DNA of 64,000 nt from Algoriphagus sp. Y33 (GTDB lineage: Bacteria; Bacteroidota; Bacteroidia; Cytophagales; Cyclobacteriaceae). The position numbers were made by a program, and so were the translations under genes. Under the pieces are notes generated by a model. The model was not told the DNA's origin. It saw only the letters and a list, made by a program, of their open reading frames with translations, and ran no database searches. Numbering within the stretch: the stretch's first letter is position 1; each line of letters opens with the position of its first letter. Below, one piece after another: positions 56,761-64,000 of the stretch. The stretch spans positions 3,534,001-3,598,000 of the forward strand of contig NZ_CP061947.1 in NCBI RefSeq assembly GCF_014838715.1, read 5' to 3'.

Positions 56761-57489
56761 ATTTTTTTTTAGTTTAGGAGAGAGACTGTTTATGTCCTTT
56801 AGAGGTTATTTATTCTTCATACTTTCGAAGTTTATTAATTAATCACAACTCTTTCTATCAATTATTCGCAATATATGTTTTGATTCTCCCGCTTCTGCAT
56901 AGAAAGGTTTATATTCTAAGCAGGCGGGTGCTGCCAGATCTAATGCCTGGCCAGTTTTGGAATAGCGGCACGGTTTGACCGAAATGACTGGCATGGTCAG
57001 ACCGAAATATCCACTGGGCTACAGCAAGTAGGAAGAAGACTGATAGTACCTTTTTCATCCAGATTAAAATGGGTGACCGATTTGTTTCCGGATTTAAGCC
57101 CGGATGGGTGTGATAAAAGTTGGTGAGGCTACCTTCTCCCATTCATCCCGATATCGTTTTGCTCATACGGGACAAGCTCTCCTTGAAGAGGAGGCGCTTG
57201 GCAGCGGTAACTGATAGCTTTCAGTAACTAAAAGACTTCTGCAATAAAAAGAATAATATGATACCAGCACATACCCTGTACAGGGTATTTTTTGTAGGAA
57301 TGAAAAGAAATTGTGAGAATTTGCTGTGTTTTTCAGTCCGTCAGAGGAATTATCTGCACCTGTCTGTGCCTTTTTTCGGACGAATATAGAAAGCAGGTTG
57401 TAGGCTTCAGATCTGTGATGCGAGTGATTGGATTGATTTCTTTTCCCTATCCGTGATTGAATATAGATTGTTTCATCTGAATTATCAGA
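56761..57489. other. Low-coding stretch with a 49-codon leftward frame at 56909-57058
   Basis: Mostly non-coding. The frame at 56909-57058 (minus) would encode a signal-peptide-like MKKVLSVFFLLAVAQWIFRS followed by a short tail. It overlaps palindromic-looking repeats (GACCGAAATGACTGGCATGG). It may be the start of a lost gene or a repeat artefact. I see no other feature. Confidence 0.4.
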
Positions 57490-57720
57490 TCAGGTTTTTT
57501 GGTTATCGAAATTTTTCGCTAAAGAGTTAAAACCATTGATCAGAGGGGTCATACTCCAGAATATCCAACAGACGATCTTCTCGTCCATCATGAAGCTATC
57601 CGGCACATAAAAGTAACTATGGATGATATAGGTGAGTCTATGATTATCCAGCATTCCTTTAATCAGTATGTTCATGGAATCAACGCCGAGCGCTTTGATG
57701 GCCAACCCTGAATTCTGATC
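57490..57720 (-). pseudogene. Possible C-terminal remnant of an unknown gene
   Basis: A leftward frame (DQNSGLAIKALGVDSMNILI ... GFNSLAKNFDNQKT) has protein-like composition up to 57720, where it runs into the third nuclease fragment on the other strand. It looks like the 3' end of a gene whose 5' part was replaced. No family recognised; it may be chance. Confidence 0.25.
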
Positions 57721-57721
57721 T

Positions 57722-57930
57722 AGCTTGAATATGACGTGCAGAAGTACGATCGATATGGCAGGACTCTGGCATACGTGTATCTGGAAGACAGTACTTTCTT
57801 GAATGCACATCTGCTGGAAATGGGGCTGGCAAGGTTAGCGACTTATCCACCTAATGTTAGATATGTTGAGGATTTTACGAAGGTTCAAGAAAAAGCCAGA
57901 GTGAATGGAAAAGGGCTGTGGAATGATTGA
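57722..57930 (+). pseudogene. 3' fragment of an SNase gene (copy 3) with the native end
   Basis: The first about 130 bp, from GCTTGAATATGACGTGCAGA, are almost identical to copy 1 (53035 onward), then similarity drops to the protein level (YVEDFTKVQEKARVNGKGLW, stop). It keeps the natural C-terminus that copy 1 lacks but has no 5' half. Copy 1 plus this fragment probably formed the ancestral gene before insertions separated them. Confidence 0.88.
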
Positions 57931-58150
57931 GACTTATCCGCATACTCTTCTTCCCATAGAACAGCTCTGCTTAGTTCTTTCTTTTCCAGTTCTTTTAGAT
58001 AATACCCAAGATTGTCTTTAAATTATTCATACCTGGAACCTTTATAAGAAGGGTTTCCGGGATGAAAAAGCTAATATAACTCAGGCTCGTCAAGGATTAG
58101 AAATGTCTCGTAGGTATAGTTTCTGACACTAATTGCTAATGTGTATAGCT

Positions 58151-60805
58151 TTAAGCGTTGGTATTTTCAAGCAATTTAGTTAATTCTTTCTTTTTTCCTT
58201 CTATGTAAAGAACTACGTCTTTGATAACCAATTTATGTATGGCAGAAATAATTGTCTCCATACTTTTATAGTCAGGCTTGTTGTCTTTTACTGGTAACGA
58301 AATATTTAATGCGTCAGCGTCCTTTGTATAAAAATTTCTACCGTAGTTAAATTGTCCGTTGTATGATGATTTGTGGATTGAAGCAGTTACAAAAACGGAT
58401 GCATTTTTTGGAATTTTGTTCGCATGAATAACCGCAATATGGTCATCACCACCATATTTAAAGTTTCTATATTTGGCTGAACCAAACATATCAATAGTTG
58501 TAGTATTAGCAGGAAAAATTTCGACTTTATTTCCAATGTATGCAGAGAACCCTTCATCTGTTTCGCCCGCTGTAATAAAAGGTAAATCTCCTGGCAATCT
58601 ATCAGCACTCTTCAAGCGTTTACCACGTGTTGATTTTCCAAAAAGTTTTTCAAGGTTGAATATATTCCACTTGAGATTGTCAAAATTTTCTAACGCTTGC
58701 GTTTCTTCTTTAGTTAATTCGTAATCAGTTATATTGCTAGATAATAAGACTGATTCTGTATTCGCAGCTTTATCTGTGTTTAACAGTTTTCCTAAAATTT
58801 GATTTTTGAGAAGAGAACTCAATTCCCAAGAAATATAATTACTTATTGTCCTTCTGAAATCTTCCAAATTAGGTTTACTGTCGATTGGGGCAGACTGATT
58901 CCAATCCGCTCCATTATTTGGGTCAATATTTCCTTCGTAGTATTCCCTTTCTGTAAAAATGTTAAGCTTACTTTTTCCAAAACGAACTATGTCAACAACT
59001 TCTTGATAACGCTCTTTTGCTTGGTCAGTATCTTTTAAGTTGTTACTTGCTTTTCTTCTATTGGCACGTGTGTATCCATCATTTGTAAAGTCAATGAACT
59101 TTACTATATCATCTTTATGATGTTTTTCATTAACCTTGAAAACATAAATGTTGGTGTTCACACTGGATTTGCCAATGAAAATGTCGACTGGCATTTTGAT
59201 ACTTGCCAAAAGCGTGTGTTTGGATAAAATTCTTTTATTATATGCAACGGCTTTTCCTGAACCTGATGAGTTTTGAATAATGATTGCAGCGTAGCCTTTG
59301 TTCATCATATCTAAGGCTTTTTCGACAAAGTTCATTCCGTTACCTGGAGCAGAATAGGGCGGATTTAATATAAAAGCATCCGCAGGGAATTTTTTATCTG
59401 TTCTTCCAAAACCATATTTACCGTCAAAATCTTTTATTGAATCTGTATTTAAAATGTTAGAACTTCCGTCACCCATCAAAATCATATTGAGGATTGCCAA
59501 CATATAAACACTAGAAAGCAACTCTAAACCAAGTAATTGTTCGGCTTTTATTTGAACTTCCTTTTCTGCGAGTTCGTCTGGCGATTTGATAGTGTTTTTA
59601 GCATCAATTAGCATTTCGTTCATTGCCGCAACTAACAAACCTGCTGAACCTGTGGCAAAATCCCACACGTAGGAATCTTTGTTCACTCTTGCCAATTTGA
59701 CTAATAAGGAAGCAACATAAGAAGGCGTAAGTACAACGTCATTTAACTTATCTTGCGAAAAGCCCAACCAACCGTACATTTCATTAAATAGTTTACCTGT
59801 GAAATCGGTAGTCAATCCAATTTTGTAGTAAATACCTAAATCATCTACAATTTTGGCAAACACTCTTTTAAGTTGGCTTTCCCCGTCTTGAACTTTGTTG
59901 ATGTTCTCAGTTAAAAGAGTGTTAGAAAGGGTTCTGACAATGAGGTTTCTCTTTTCGTCTGGTAGTTCTTTATGACTTAAAAATGATTCTATTTTTTTAA
60001 TCATTAAATCACCATCTCTATATCCTTTCTCAGTTGATGATTTTAAGTCAGATTTTTCAAGCGGTGTAACTTTTCCTGGAATACCAAGCGTTGCAATAAT
60101 TGATGCAGCAACCAGATAAACACGGTCATTTTCTCCTAAGCCTTTTTCGTTCTGGTAAATGTCGTTGTTGAGTTTTACAAGGCTTTGGTCAATTTCTCTT
60201 TCTCGTTGCTCTTTTAGCTTGTCTAGTTCTTCCTGTGAAAGTTGAAGCGTTTTTATTGACTCAATAAATGCGTCAAAATTCTTAGATGCTAAAAATGAAA
60301 AGTCAGTGTAGTCGCCAATTTTCTGACCTGCTCCTAAATTGCTTTTTGAAACATAGTAAACGCCTATTTCGTGATGAATTTTGCCTGTTTCATCTTTGTG
60401 ACCTGTCATTCCGATAGCAACAATATCAGTGTAGCTTGTATGATGAAGCAAGGCATTTGCGTAATGAACAGCACCGTTTACAGCAAAAGAGTTGATGTTT
60501 TTAAAGTGAGATTCATTTTTAGAAGTTCTGTTTTCAACTTGTCCGTCTTTGTCAAGTTTTACGAGTTTGTCTTTATAGCCTTTATACTCAATAAGAACAG
60601 GGAAGAAGTCCAAATTTTTGTCTTGAAGTAATATTTTGGCATCTGGTCGATTTGCACCTGCTCCACCATTCTTGGTGTAGTAATCAAAAAGGGCTTTATC
60701 AATTTCTGCATTAACTGATTCCTGTTCTAATTTGTAAGGCAGTTTATACTTTTTTAGCCATCCGTTCGCTAAATCTGCAATATTCGGCTCTATTGATTGT
60801 GCCAT
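58151..60805 (-). CDS. Fused restriction-methylation-specificity enzyme (type IIG/IIB-like)
   Basis: 884 residues in one chain. The N-terminal nuclease-like domain has a PD-(D/E)xK-type pattern (NRPDAKILLQDKN, then FFPVLIEYKG, near 54-75). The central N6-adenine methyltransferase has SAM motif VWDFATGSAGLLVAA (near 383) and catalytic FILNPPYSAPGNG (near 480). A C-terminal HsdS-like target-recognition domain follows (about 715-884; KWNIFNLEKLFGKSTRGK; GDLPFITAGETDEGFSAYIG). Such enzymes methylate and cut at their own target without separate subunits. Its start overlaps the end of a decayed XRE controller gene (TAATG). It appears intact; target sequence unknown. Confidence 0.9.
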   Translation of the reverse strand: MAQSIEPNIADLANGWLKKYKLPYKLEQESVNAEIDKALFDYYTKNGGAGANRPDAKILLQDKNLDFFPVLIEYKGYKDKLVKLDKDGQVENRTSKNESHFKNINSFAVNGAVHYANALLHHTSYTDIVAIGMTGHKDETGKIHHEIGVYYVSKSNLGAGQKIGDYTDFSFLASKNFDAFIESIKTLQLSQEELDKLKEQREREIDQSLVKLNNDIYQNEKGLGENDRVYLVAASIIATLGIPGKVTPLEKSDLKSSTEKGYRDGDLMIKKIESFLSHKELPDEKRNLIVRTLSNTLLTENINKVQDGESQLKRVFAKIVDDLGIYYKIGLTTDFTGKLFNEMYGWLGFSQDKLNDVVLTPSYVASLLVKLARVNKDSYVWDFATGSAGLLVAAMNEMLIDAKNTIKSPDELAEKEVQIKAEQLLGLELLSSVYMLAILNMILMGDGSSNILNTDSIKDFDGKYGFGRTDKKFPADAFILNPPYSAPGNGMNFVEKALDMMNKGYAAIIIQNSSGSGKAVAYNKRILSKHTLLASIKMPVDIFIGKSSVNTNIYVFKVNEKHHKDDIVKFIDFTNDGYTRANRRKASNNLKDTDQAKERYQEVVDIVRFGKSKLNIFTEREYYEGNIDPNNGADWNQSAPIDSKPNLEDFRRTISNYISWELSSLLKNQILGKLLNTDKAANTESVLLSSNITDYELTKEETQALENFDNLKWNIFNLEKLFGKSTRGKRLKSADRLPGDLPFITAGETDEGFSAYIGNKVEIFPANTTTIDMFGSAKYRNFKYGGDDHIAVIHANKIPKNASVFVTASIHKSSYNGQFNYGRNFYTKDADALNISLPVKDNKPDYKSMETIISAIHKLVIKDVVLYIEGKKKELTKLLENTNA

Positions 60806-60987
60806 TATTTTTGTCTTTCTGTTAATAAATCTTTGATTTCAACTTTAGGATTTCCGCAAGCTGTACAAGTCTTCAAAACTCGGTTGTCTCACGTTACGAG
60901 CATATTCGTTAATCGTGTTGTAGCTTTTCCCTGTTTGTTTGGCTGAGCCAAGTCTGCGAAATTCCTTTGTCCTTTAATTCGATTCAT
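60805..60987 (-). pseudogene. Decayed XRE-type controller of the restriction enzyme
   Basis: Read across all three frames, the strand gives MNRIK, KDKGISQTWLSQTNREK, YNTINEYARNVRQPSFEDLY, and VEIKDLLTERQK with the stop overlapping the enzyme's ATG. This is the full pattern of a small Bacteroidota XRE regulator, but the pieces lie in different frames, requiring at least three indels. The controller is therefore inactive while the enzyme gene is intact. Confidence 0.8.
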
Positions 60988-61033
60988 TTATAACCTAAGT
61001 TTTATTTATTCGGTGTCGAAGATAGTAAAAGTT

Positions 61034-61048
61034 CACTATATCATAGTG
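61034..61048 (-). promoter_or_regulatory. Palindromic operator upstream of the XRE/restriction genes
   Basis: CACTAT-ATC-ATAGTG, a perfect 6-bp inverted repeat with 3-bp spacer, 47 bp upstream of the XRE start codon. Its position and form fit a controller-protein binding site overlapping the promoter. Confidence 0.6.
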
Positions 61049-61134
61049 TAAATGTTCATTGTCTTGTCGCCGATTGGGAAAGACCTTCACCGAGCGTTGG
61101 CTTTTTCAGTATGACGCACAATCGGATCATGCGA

Positions 61135-61210
61135 TGGAATTTCCGCCCTCAACTTCCCACAGAACCGTGCGTGAGACTCTCACCTCACGCGGCTCTTCAG
61201 GTTAATAAAT
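61135..61210 (-). mobile_element. Group II intron fragment (short, second copy)
   Basis: Read leftward it contains GAGCCGCGTGAGGTGAGAGT and CTCACGCACGGTTCTGTGG, the characteristic hairpin found upstream of intron-encoded reverse transcriptases. It shares 22 identical bases (61153-61174) with the larger fragment (61429-61450). No reverse transcriptase gene remains intact. In the minus-strand sequence between the two, GAT ATG GAT GGG AAT ACC (DMDGNT) recalls the RT0 region. Confidence 0.65.
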
Positions 61211-61389
61211 TACTTTGTACTAAAAGTACTTAAGGTTGAACCAATTTCCAGTGTTCAAATAAGCCGGACTTCAGAGTAATGCGATTTCAAGGCCAATCCT
61301 CCAAGCCACCGTTTGAGGATCTAGCTATTAATTCATCAATGGTATTCCCATCCATATCAGAGCATTCGACTTACTTTTAAGGTCGATTC

Positions 61390-62114
61390 AAGTCACAGTC
61401 GGGTCAGGCGGGGGAATTTCGCCCCTGCCTTCCCACAGAACCGTGCGTGAAAGTCTCCCTTCACACGGCTCTTCTTGTCCAGTCCCTTATGGCTTTCCAC
61501 AATTTGTATCCTCACGCCTTTCGGCCTGATCGGGACTTTGTATTCCTTGTACTGATCCTCCCATCGCTGGTTGTCTTTCACTAGGAACACCGGACAAGCT
61601 AAACCCTTCGCTCCACTCCCATTACAGGAGCTTCAATACTACTACGGTTTAGTCCGCCACCATTGCCTCATTGATACCTGATGTTTGCGTCCCTGTGAAG
61701 GTTAACAAAACGGCAATGACTTCTCTTGTTCCATAAACTACCCTACATGATGTTCCTGCCCACTTTACCCCGGATGCCGTGTAATCAGTAATCAAGTCGT
61801 CCATTACACTTGTTTCACAGCCTAAACGTGAGAGACTGCTTTCGACATCACAATTTGCGCTTTCGAGGCTTAATAGTAGGTTCAATTTATTCAGCTCCAT
61901 CATGCTCACCTTCGGGAATCTTTGTCCCCGTTTTTAACATCATCGTTCACCACAAAGAATGTTTCCATCAATGCAGCATGATGCGGTTTGCCAACTACTC
62001 TTGACAGTCGTAGGCGGAAGGCCAACTCATTGCACTTGCGAACAATGTCTTCCATGTAAGTTTACAGCATTCATCACGATTCCCCTATAAGGAAAGGTAA
62101 GATTCAAGACACAC
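61390..62114 (-). mobile_element. Group II intron remnant (5' structural part)
   Basis: About 725 nt read leftward from a GTGTG start (62114-62110, matching the GUGYG intron 5' consensus) to the hairpin GAGCCGTGTGAAGGGAGACT / TTCACGCACGG and the GGGGCGAAATTCCCCCGCC tail that normally precedes the reverse-transcriptase gene. The RT gene and 3' domains are lost. Short frames inside are not genes. Its 5' end lies exactly at the edge of an attC-like element. Confidence 0.7.
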
Positions 62115-62123
62115 CACGGTCTA

Positions 62124-62246
62124 GTGTATGAGCAGTAGCGGATTAAAAACCACTAACTTTTCGGTTAAACACTTACCTTTATTAATATTCATTTCGTTTC
62201 AATTTAGCACCAAACCCGCTATTGCTTATACACATTGTTGCCAGTA
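62124..62246. repeat. attC-like large inverted repeat 1
   Basis: Arms GTGTATGAGCAGTAGCGG (62124-62141) and CCGCTATTGCTTATACAC (62216-62233) are complementary at 16 of 18 positions, with the core GTTGCCAGTA at 62237-62246. The same architecture recurs at 62851-62985. The group II intron remnant abuts the left edge. Confidence 0.75.
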
Positions 62247-62252
62247 GTGTTT

Positions 62253-62834
62253 TTATTCCGCTATTCGTTTTCTATTGACATTATACAAGTCAAAATTCGG
62301 ATGTTTCCAAAATGCTTCAAGTCCGTTTTTTTCAATAAATTCCATTTCTGATGAGTAAATTGGATAAAGTCCGGCAATGTTAATTTTGTAATTTAATCCA
62401 ATGTCAATATTCGAGAAATCTTTTTTTTCCAAAATTGATGGTGTAAAAACTAAAAAAGCGTCCATTTCAGATTCGTCAGATATACTTTCTCTAAAATTGA
62501 TTGTATTACTATAACTAAATGGGCAATTTTCTCTTAATTTATTCGCTAAAAATCCCGCAACTTGAGCGAAAGAAATATCTTTTGAATCAACAGTAATTAT
62601 CAGTTCAGGTCGTCCGAATTTCCAATCTGGATTATTTCCGAGTGATAGTCCGTAAGTTACTCCTGTTATCATTCCTTTTTCTGGAATATCTTTATAAACC
62701 ATTGTTGTAACTCCAGCAATTCCATCTTTTTCAGATTTTTCTATAAAAAATTCGGGTTCAGTTTGAAAAATTCTGTCTAAATGAGCTAAATATTTTTCGA
62801 CTGGTGTTTTTTTCTTAAATATTCCTTTCAACAT
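62253..62834 (-). CDS. Suppressor-of-fused (SUFU) domain protein
   Basis: 193 residues with the SUFU fold signatures (TGVTYGLSLGNNPDWKFGRP; ELIITVDSKDISFAQVAGFL; DAFLVFTPSILEKKDFSNID; AGLYPIYSSEMEFIEKNGLE). In bacteria this domain is known mainly as an immunity protein of polymorphic toxin systems. No toxin gene is adjacent. The gene sits alone between inverted cores GTTGCCAGTA (62237-62246) and TACTGGCAAC (62851-62860), as a one-gene cassette. Confidence 0.85.
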   Translation of the reverse strand: MLKGIFKKKTPVEKYLAHLDRIFQTEPEFFIEKSEKDGIAGVTTMVYKDIPEKGMITGVTYGLSLGNNPDWKFGRPELIITVDSKDISFAQVAGFLANKLRENCPFSYSNTINFRESISDESEMDAFLVFTPSILEKKDFSNIDIGLNYKINIAGLYPIYSSEMEFIEKNGLEAFWKHPNFDLYNVNRKRIAE

Positions 62835-62850
62835 AAAGTTTGGTTTACAT

Positions 62851-62985
62851 TACTGGCAACGTTTAGTATATGCAAAGTAGGCGATTGCGGGCTTCAAACT
62901 TATCAAACCGAGATGAAGTTGAAGCGAGCTACAACCGTTGAATTTACTGCTATTTCGCCTATTTTGTATATACATTGTTAGCGGT
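62851..62985. repeat. attC-like large inverted repeat 2
   Basis: Arms GTATATGCAAAGTAGGCGA (62866-62884) and TCGCCTATTTTGTATATAC (62955-62973) pair at 17 of 19 positions around a 70-nt interior. The outer core on the left is TACTGGCAAC and on the right ATTGTTAGCGG. It shows covariation-like differences from repeat 1, so the structure rather than the sequence seems conserved. Confidence 0.75.
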
Positions 62986-63004
62986 TCGGGCTTTTTTTCT
63001 TCGG

Positions 63005-63211
63005 TCAGCAACATTTCTCGTCTTGTTGAATTGGTGGACATTTCTCGCTCCCATAACTGCAATAAACACAGCAGTCTCCTTGTTGTGGTTTCAATACAGT
63101 TTTGCAGTTTTCGCACTCGTAAAAGTATTGGCAAGCATCTGTCGGCATTGTTTCTTCTTTTTTGTGTCCGCAGTTGGGGCAAGTGATTGTTGATTGCAAT
63201 TTTATTTCCAT
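63005..63211 (-). CDS. GDCCVxC-motif small metal-resistance-associated protein
   Basis: 68 residues, Cys-rich: a zinc-ribbon-like CPNCGHKKEE ... CENCKTVL pair followed by GDCCVYCSYGSEKCPPIQ, the name-giving motif. Such proteins are found in mercury and other metal resistance operons of Bacteroidota. One base separates it from the MerTP stop, so it is the third gene of that operon. Confidence 0.85.
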   Translation of the reverse strand: MEIKLQSTITCPNCGHKKEETMPTDACQYFYECENCKTVLKPQQGDCCVYCSYGSEKCPPIQQDEKCC

Positions 63212-63212
63212 T

Positions 63213-63812
63213 TTATTTTTCCTTTTTGTCTCTTACTGAATATCCTGTTCCGTTAATTGCTGTTTCGATTTCGGCTATGTTAGTTTTTGAGTTGTCAAAT
63301 TCAACGATTGCGTTTCCATTCTCGTATGAAGCAGTTGATTTGATTATTCCTGAAAGTTTGTTCACTTCGTGGTTTACGTGTTCTTCGCATCCTGCACAAG
63401 TCATTCCGCTGATAGTAAACTCAACGGTCTGTAAATTTGATTTGTCAACTACTATTACTTGTTTTTCTGTCTTAGGGTAGAAAATATGTGCATAGTAAGG
63501 AAAGGCAAGCATTACAATTGCGAATGCTGTAACAATTCCTAAAAACTTTTTACTCTGAATGAATTTTGGCTTTTCATCAGTTTCACAATCACAGTCTATT
63601 TCCTTTTTCGGTTTTAGTTTTTGATACCAAGCAAAACCAAGAACCAAAATTGTCAAACCAATTAAATACGGTCGGAAAGGTTCAAGCCACGAAAAAGAGG
63701 CAGCAAGTCCGCTTGTTCCTGCAATTAGTGCCAAAACTGGTGTAATACAGCATAGAGAAGCAGCGAATGCCGTTAAAATTCCTGCTCCGATTAGTTTATT
63801 GTCCTTTTTCAT
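63213..63812 (-). CDS. merTP: Mercuric transport protein MerTP (MerT-MerP fusion)
   Basis: 199 residues. The MerT part has three membrane helices with the Cys pair AASLCCITPVLALIAG (near 20). A CDCETDE loop follows. The C-terminal MerP-like heavy-metal-associated domain has VEFTISGMTCAGCEEHV (near 135) with both Cys. It imports Hg(II) for reduction by MerA, which is not in view. Start overlaps the ArsR-type gene stop in an ATGA. Confidence 0.92.
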   Translation of the reverse strand: MKKDNKLIGAGILTAFAASLCCITPVLALIAGTSGLAASFSWLEPFRPYLIGLTILVLGFAWYQKLKPKKEIDCDCETDEKPKFIQSKKFLGIVTAFAIVMLAFPYYAHIFYPKTEKQVIVVDKSNLQTVEFTISGMTCAGCEEHVNHEVNKLSGIIKSTASYENGNAIVEFDNSKTNIAEIETAINGTGYSVRDKKEK

Positions 63813-64000
63813 ATTGTCTCCAAAATTTTGTTTTCGTCAAGTATTATGAAAAACGGTTCAAGCAAGTTTTTGTATTCGTTTGTCAGCGAATAGAAAATGG
63901 TCTGTGCTTGCCTTTCTGTTTCAATGAGTTTTCGGTCTTTGAGTTTTCGCAGGTGTTGAGAAACTGCCGAAATGGTCATTCCAAGAACATCACTCAGGTC
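63809..64000 (-). CDS. ArsR/SmtB-family metal-responsive regulator, partial
   Basis: The last 63 residues of an ArsR-type winged-helix repressor (DLSDVLGMTISAVSQHLRKL; KDRKLIETERQAQTIFYSLT). The N-terminus, including the expected metal-binding Cys just before the visible DLSDVLG, lies outside the window. First known gene of the leftward operon with merTP. Confidence 0.9.
   Translation of the reverse strand, partial: DLSDVLGMTISAVSQHLRKLKDRKLIETERQAQTIFYSLTNEYKNLLEPFFIILDENKILETI

Noticed and set aside
61649..61909. 86-codon leftward frame within the intron remnant
   Set aside because: It lies in the structural RNA part of a group II intron and its sequence is explained by that.
62115..62985. 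Classical class 1-type integron
   Set aside because: No IntI integrase in view and the core sequences do not match GTTRRRY; kept only as attC-like.

Overview
The window looks like a chromosomal segment of a Bacteroidota bacterium, probably from the Cytophagales (Cyclobacteriaceae-like). The signs are SusC/SusD outer-membrane pairs, a hybrid two-component regulator with AraC output, a GLPGLI-family protein, many LytTR regulators, Bacteroidota-type conjugation genes (TraE to TraN, RteC) and few clear Shine-Dalgarno sites. The genus is inferred, not shown.

Positions 1-20238 look like ordinary chromosome. They hold the start of a SusC receptor, its probable hybrid two-component regulator (split by a one-base frameshift), a multi-PAS/GAF histidine kinase divergent from a LytTR response regulator, a secreted bicupin, a YceI protein, an outer-membrane beta-barrel with a 5'-truncated GLPGLI gene, a histidine kinase/OmpR regulator pair whose kinase also lacks its N-terminus, and a GMC oxidoreductase with a gluconate-dehydrogenase-subunit-3-like partner.

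At 20239 a tRNA-Pro(TGG) is followed by a 20-bp direct repeat, a tyrosine recombinase and an excisionase-like protein. This is the probable left boundary of an integrative conjugative element. Positions 22942-34669 carry one leftward transfer operon (RteC, TraE, TraF, TraG, three secreted or coiled-coil proteins, TraJ, TraK, TraL, TraM, TraN, and a mobilome protein). Relaxase, coupling protein and TraO/P/Q are not seen, so the element is either degenerate or continues beyond the window.

Positions 35060-49760 are cargo: a membrane LytTR regulator, a LanB-type lantibiotic dehydratase without a cyclase, a LytS/LytTR two-component system, small possible peptide genes, then a MauE-like membrane protein, a strongly structured non-coding stretch, a DUF6520-like secreted peptide, and a TlpA-like/SusC/SusD operon.

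Positions 50400-64000 are a patchwork of accessory DNA: tandem XRE regulators, a complete IS256-family element with 8-bp target duplication, a thermonuclease gene with two downstream fragments of its own 3' half that punctuate unrelated cargo (a lipoprotein; an AT-rich two-gene operon of a NA37/YejK-like protein and a membrane protein), a fused restriction-methylation-specificity enzyme behind a decayed XRE controller with a palindromic operator, group II intron remnants, a suppressor-of-fused-domain gene bracketed by large attC-like inverted repeats, and the start of a mercury-type ArsR-MerTP-GDCCVxC operon that runs off the right edge.
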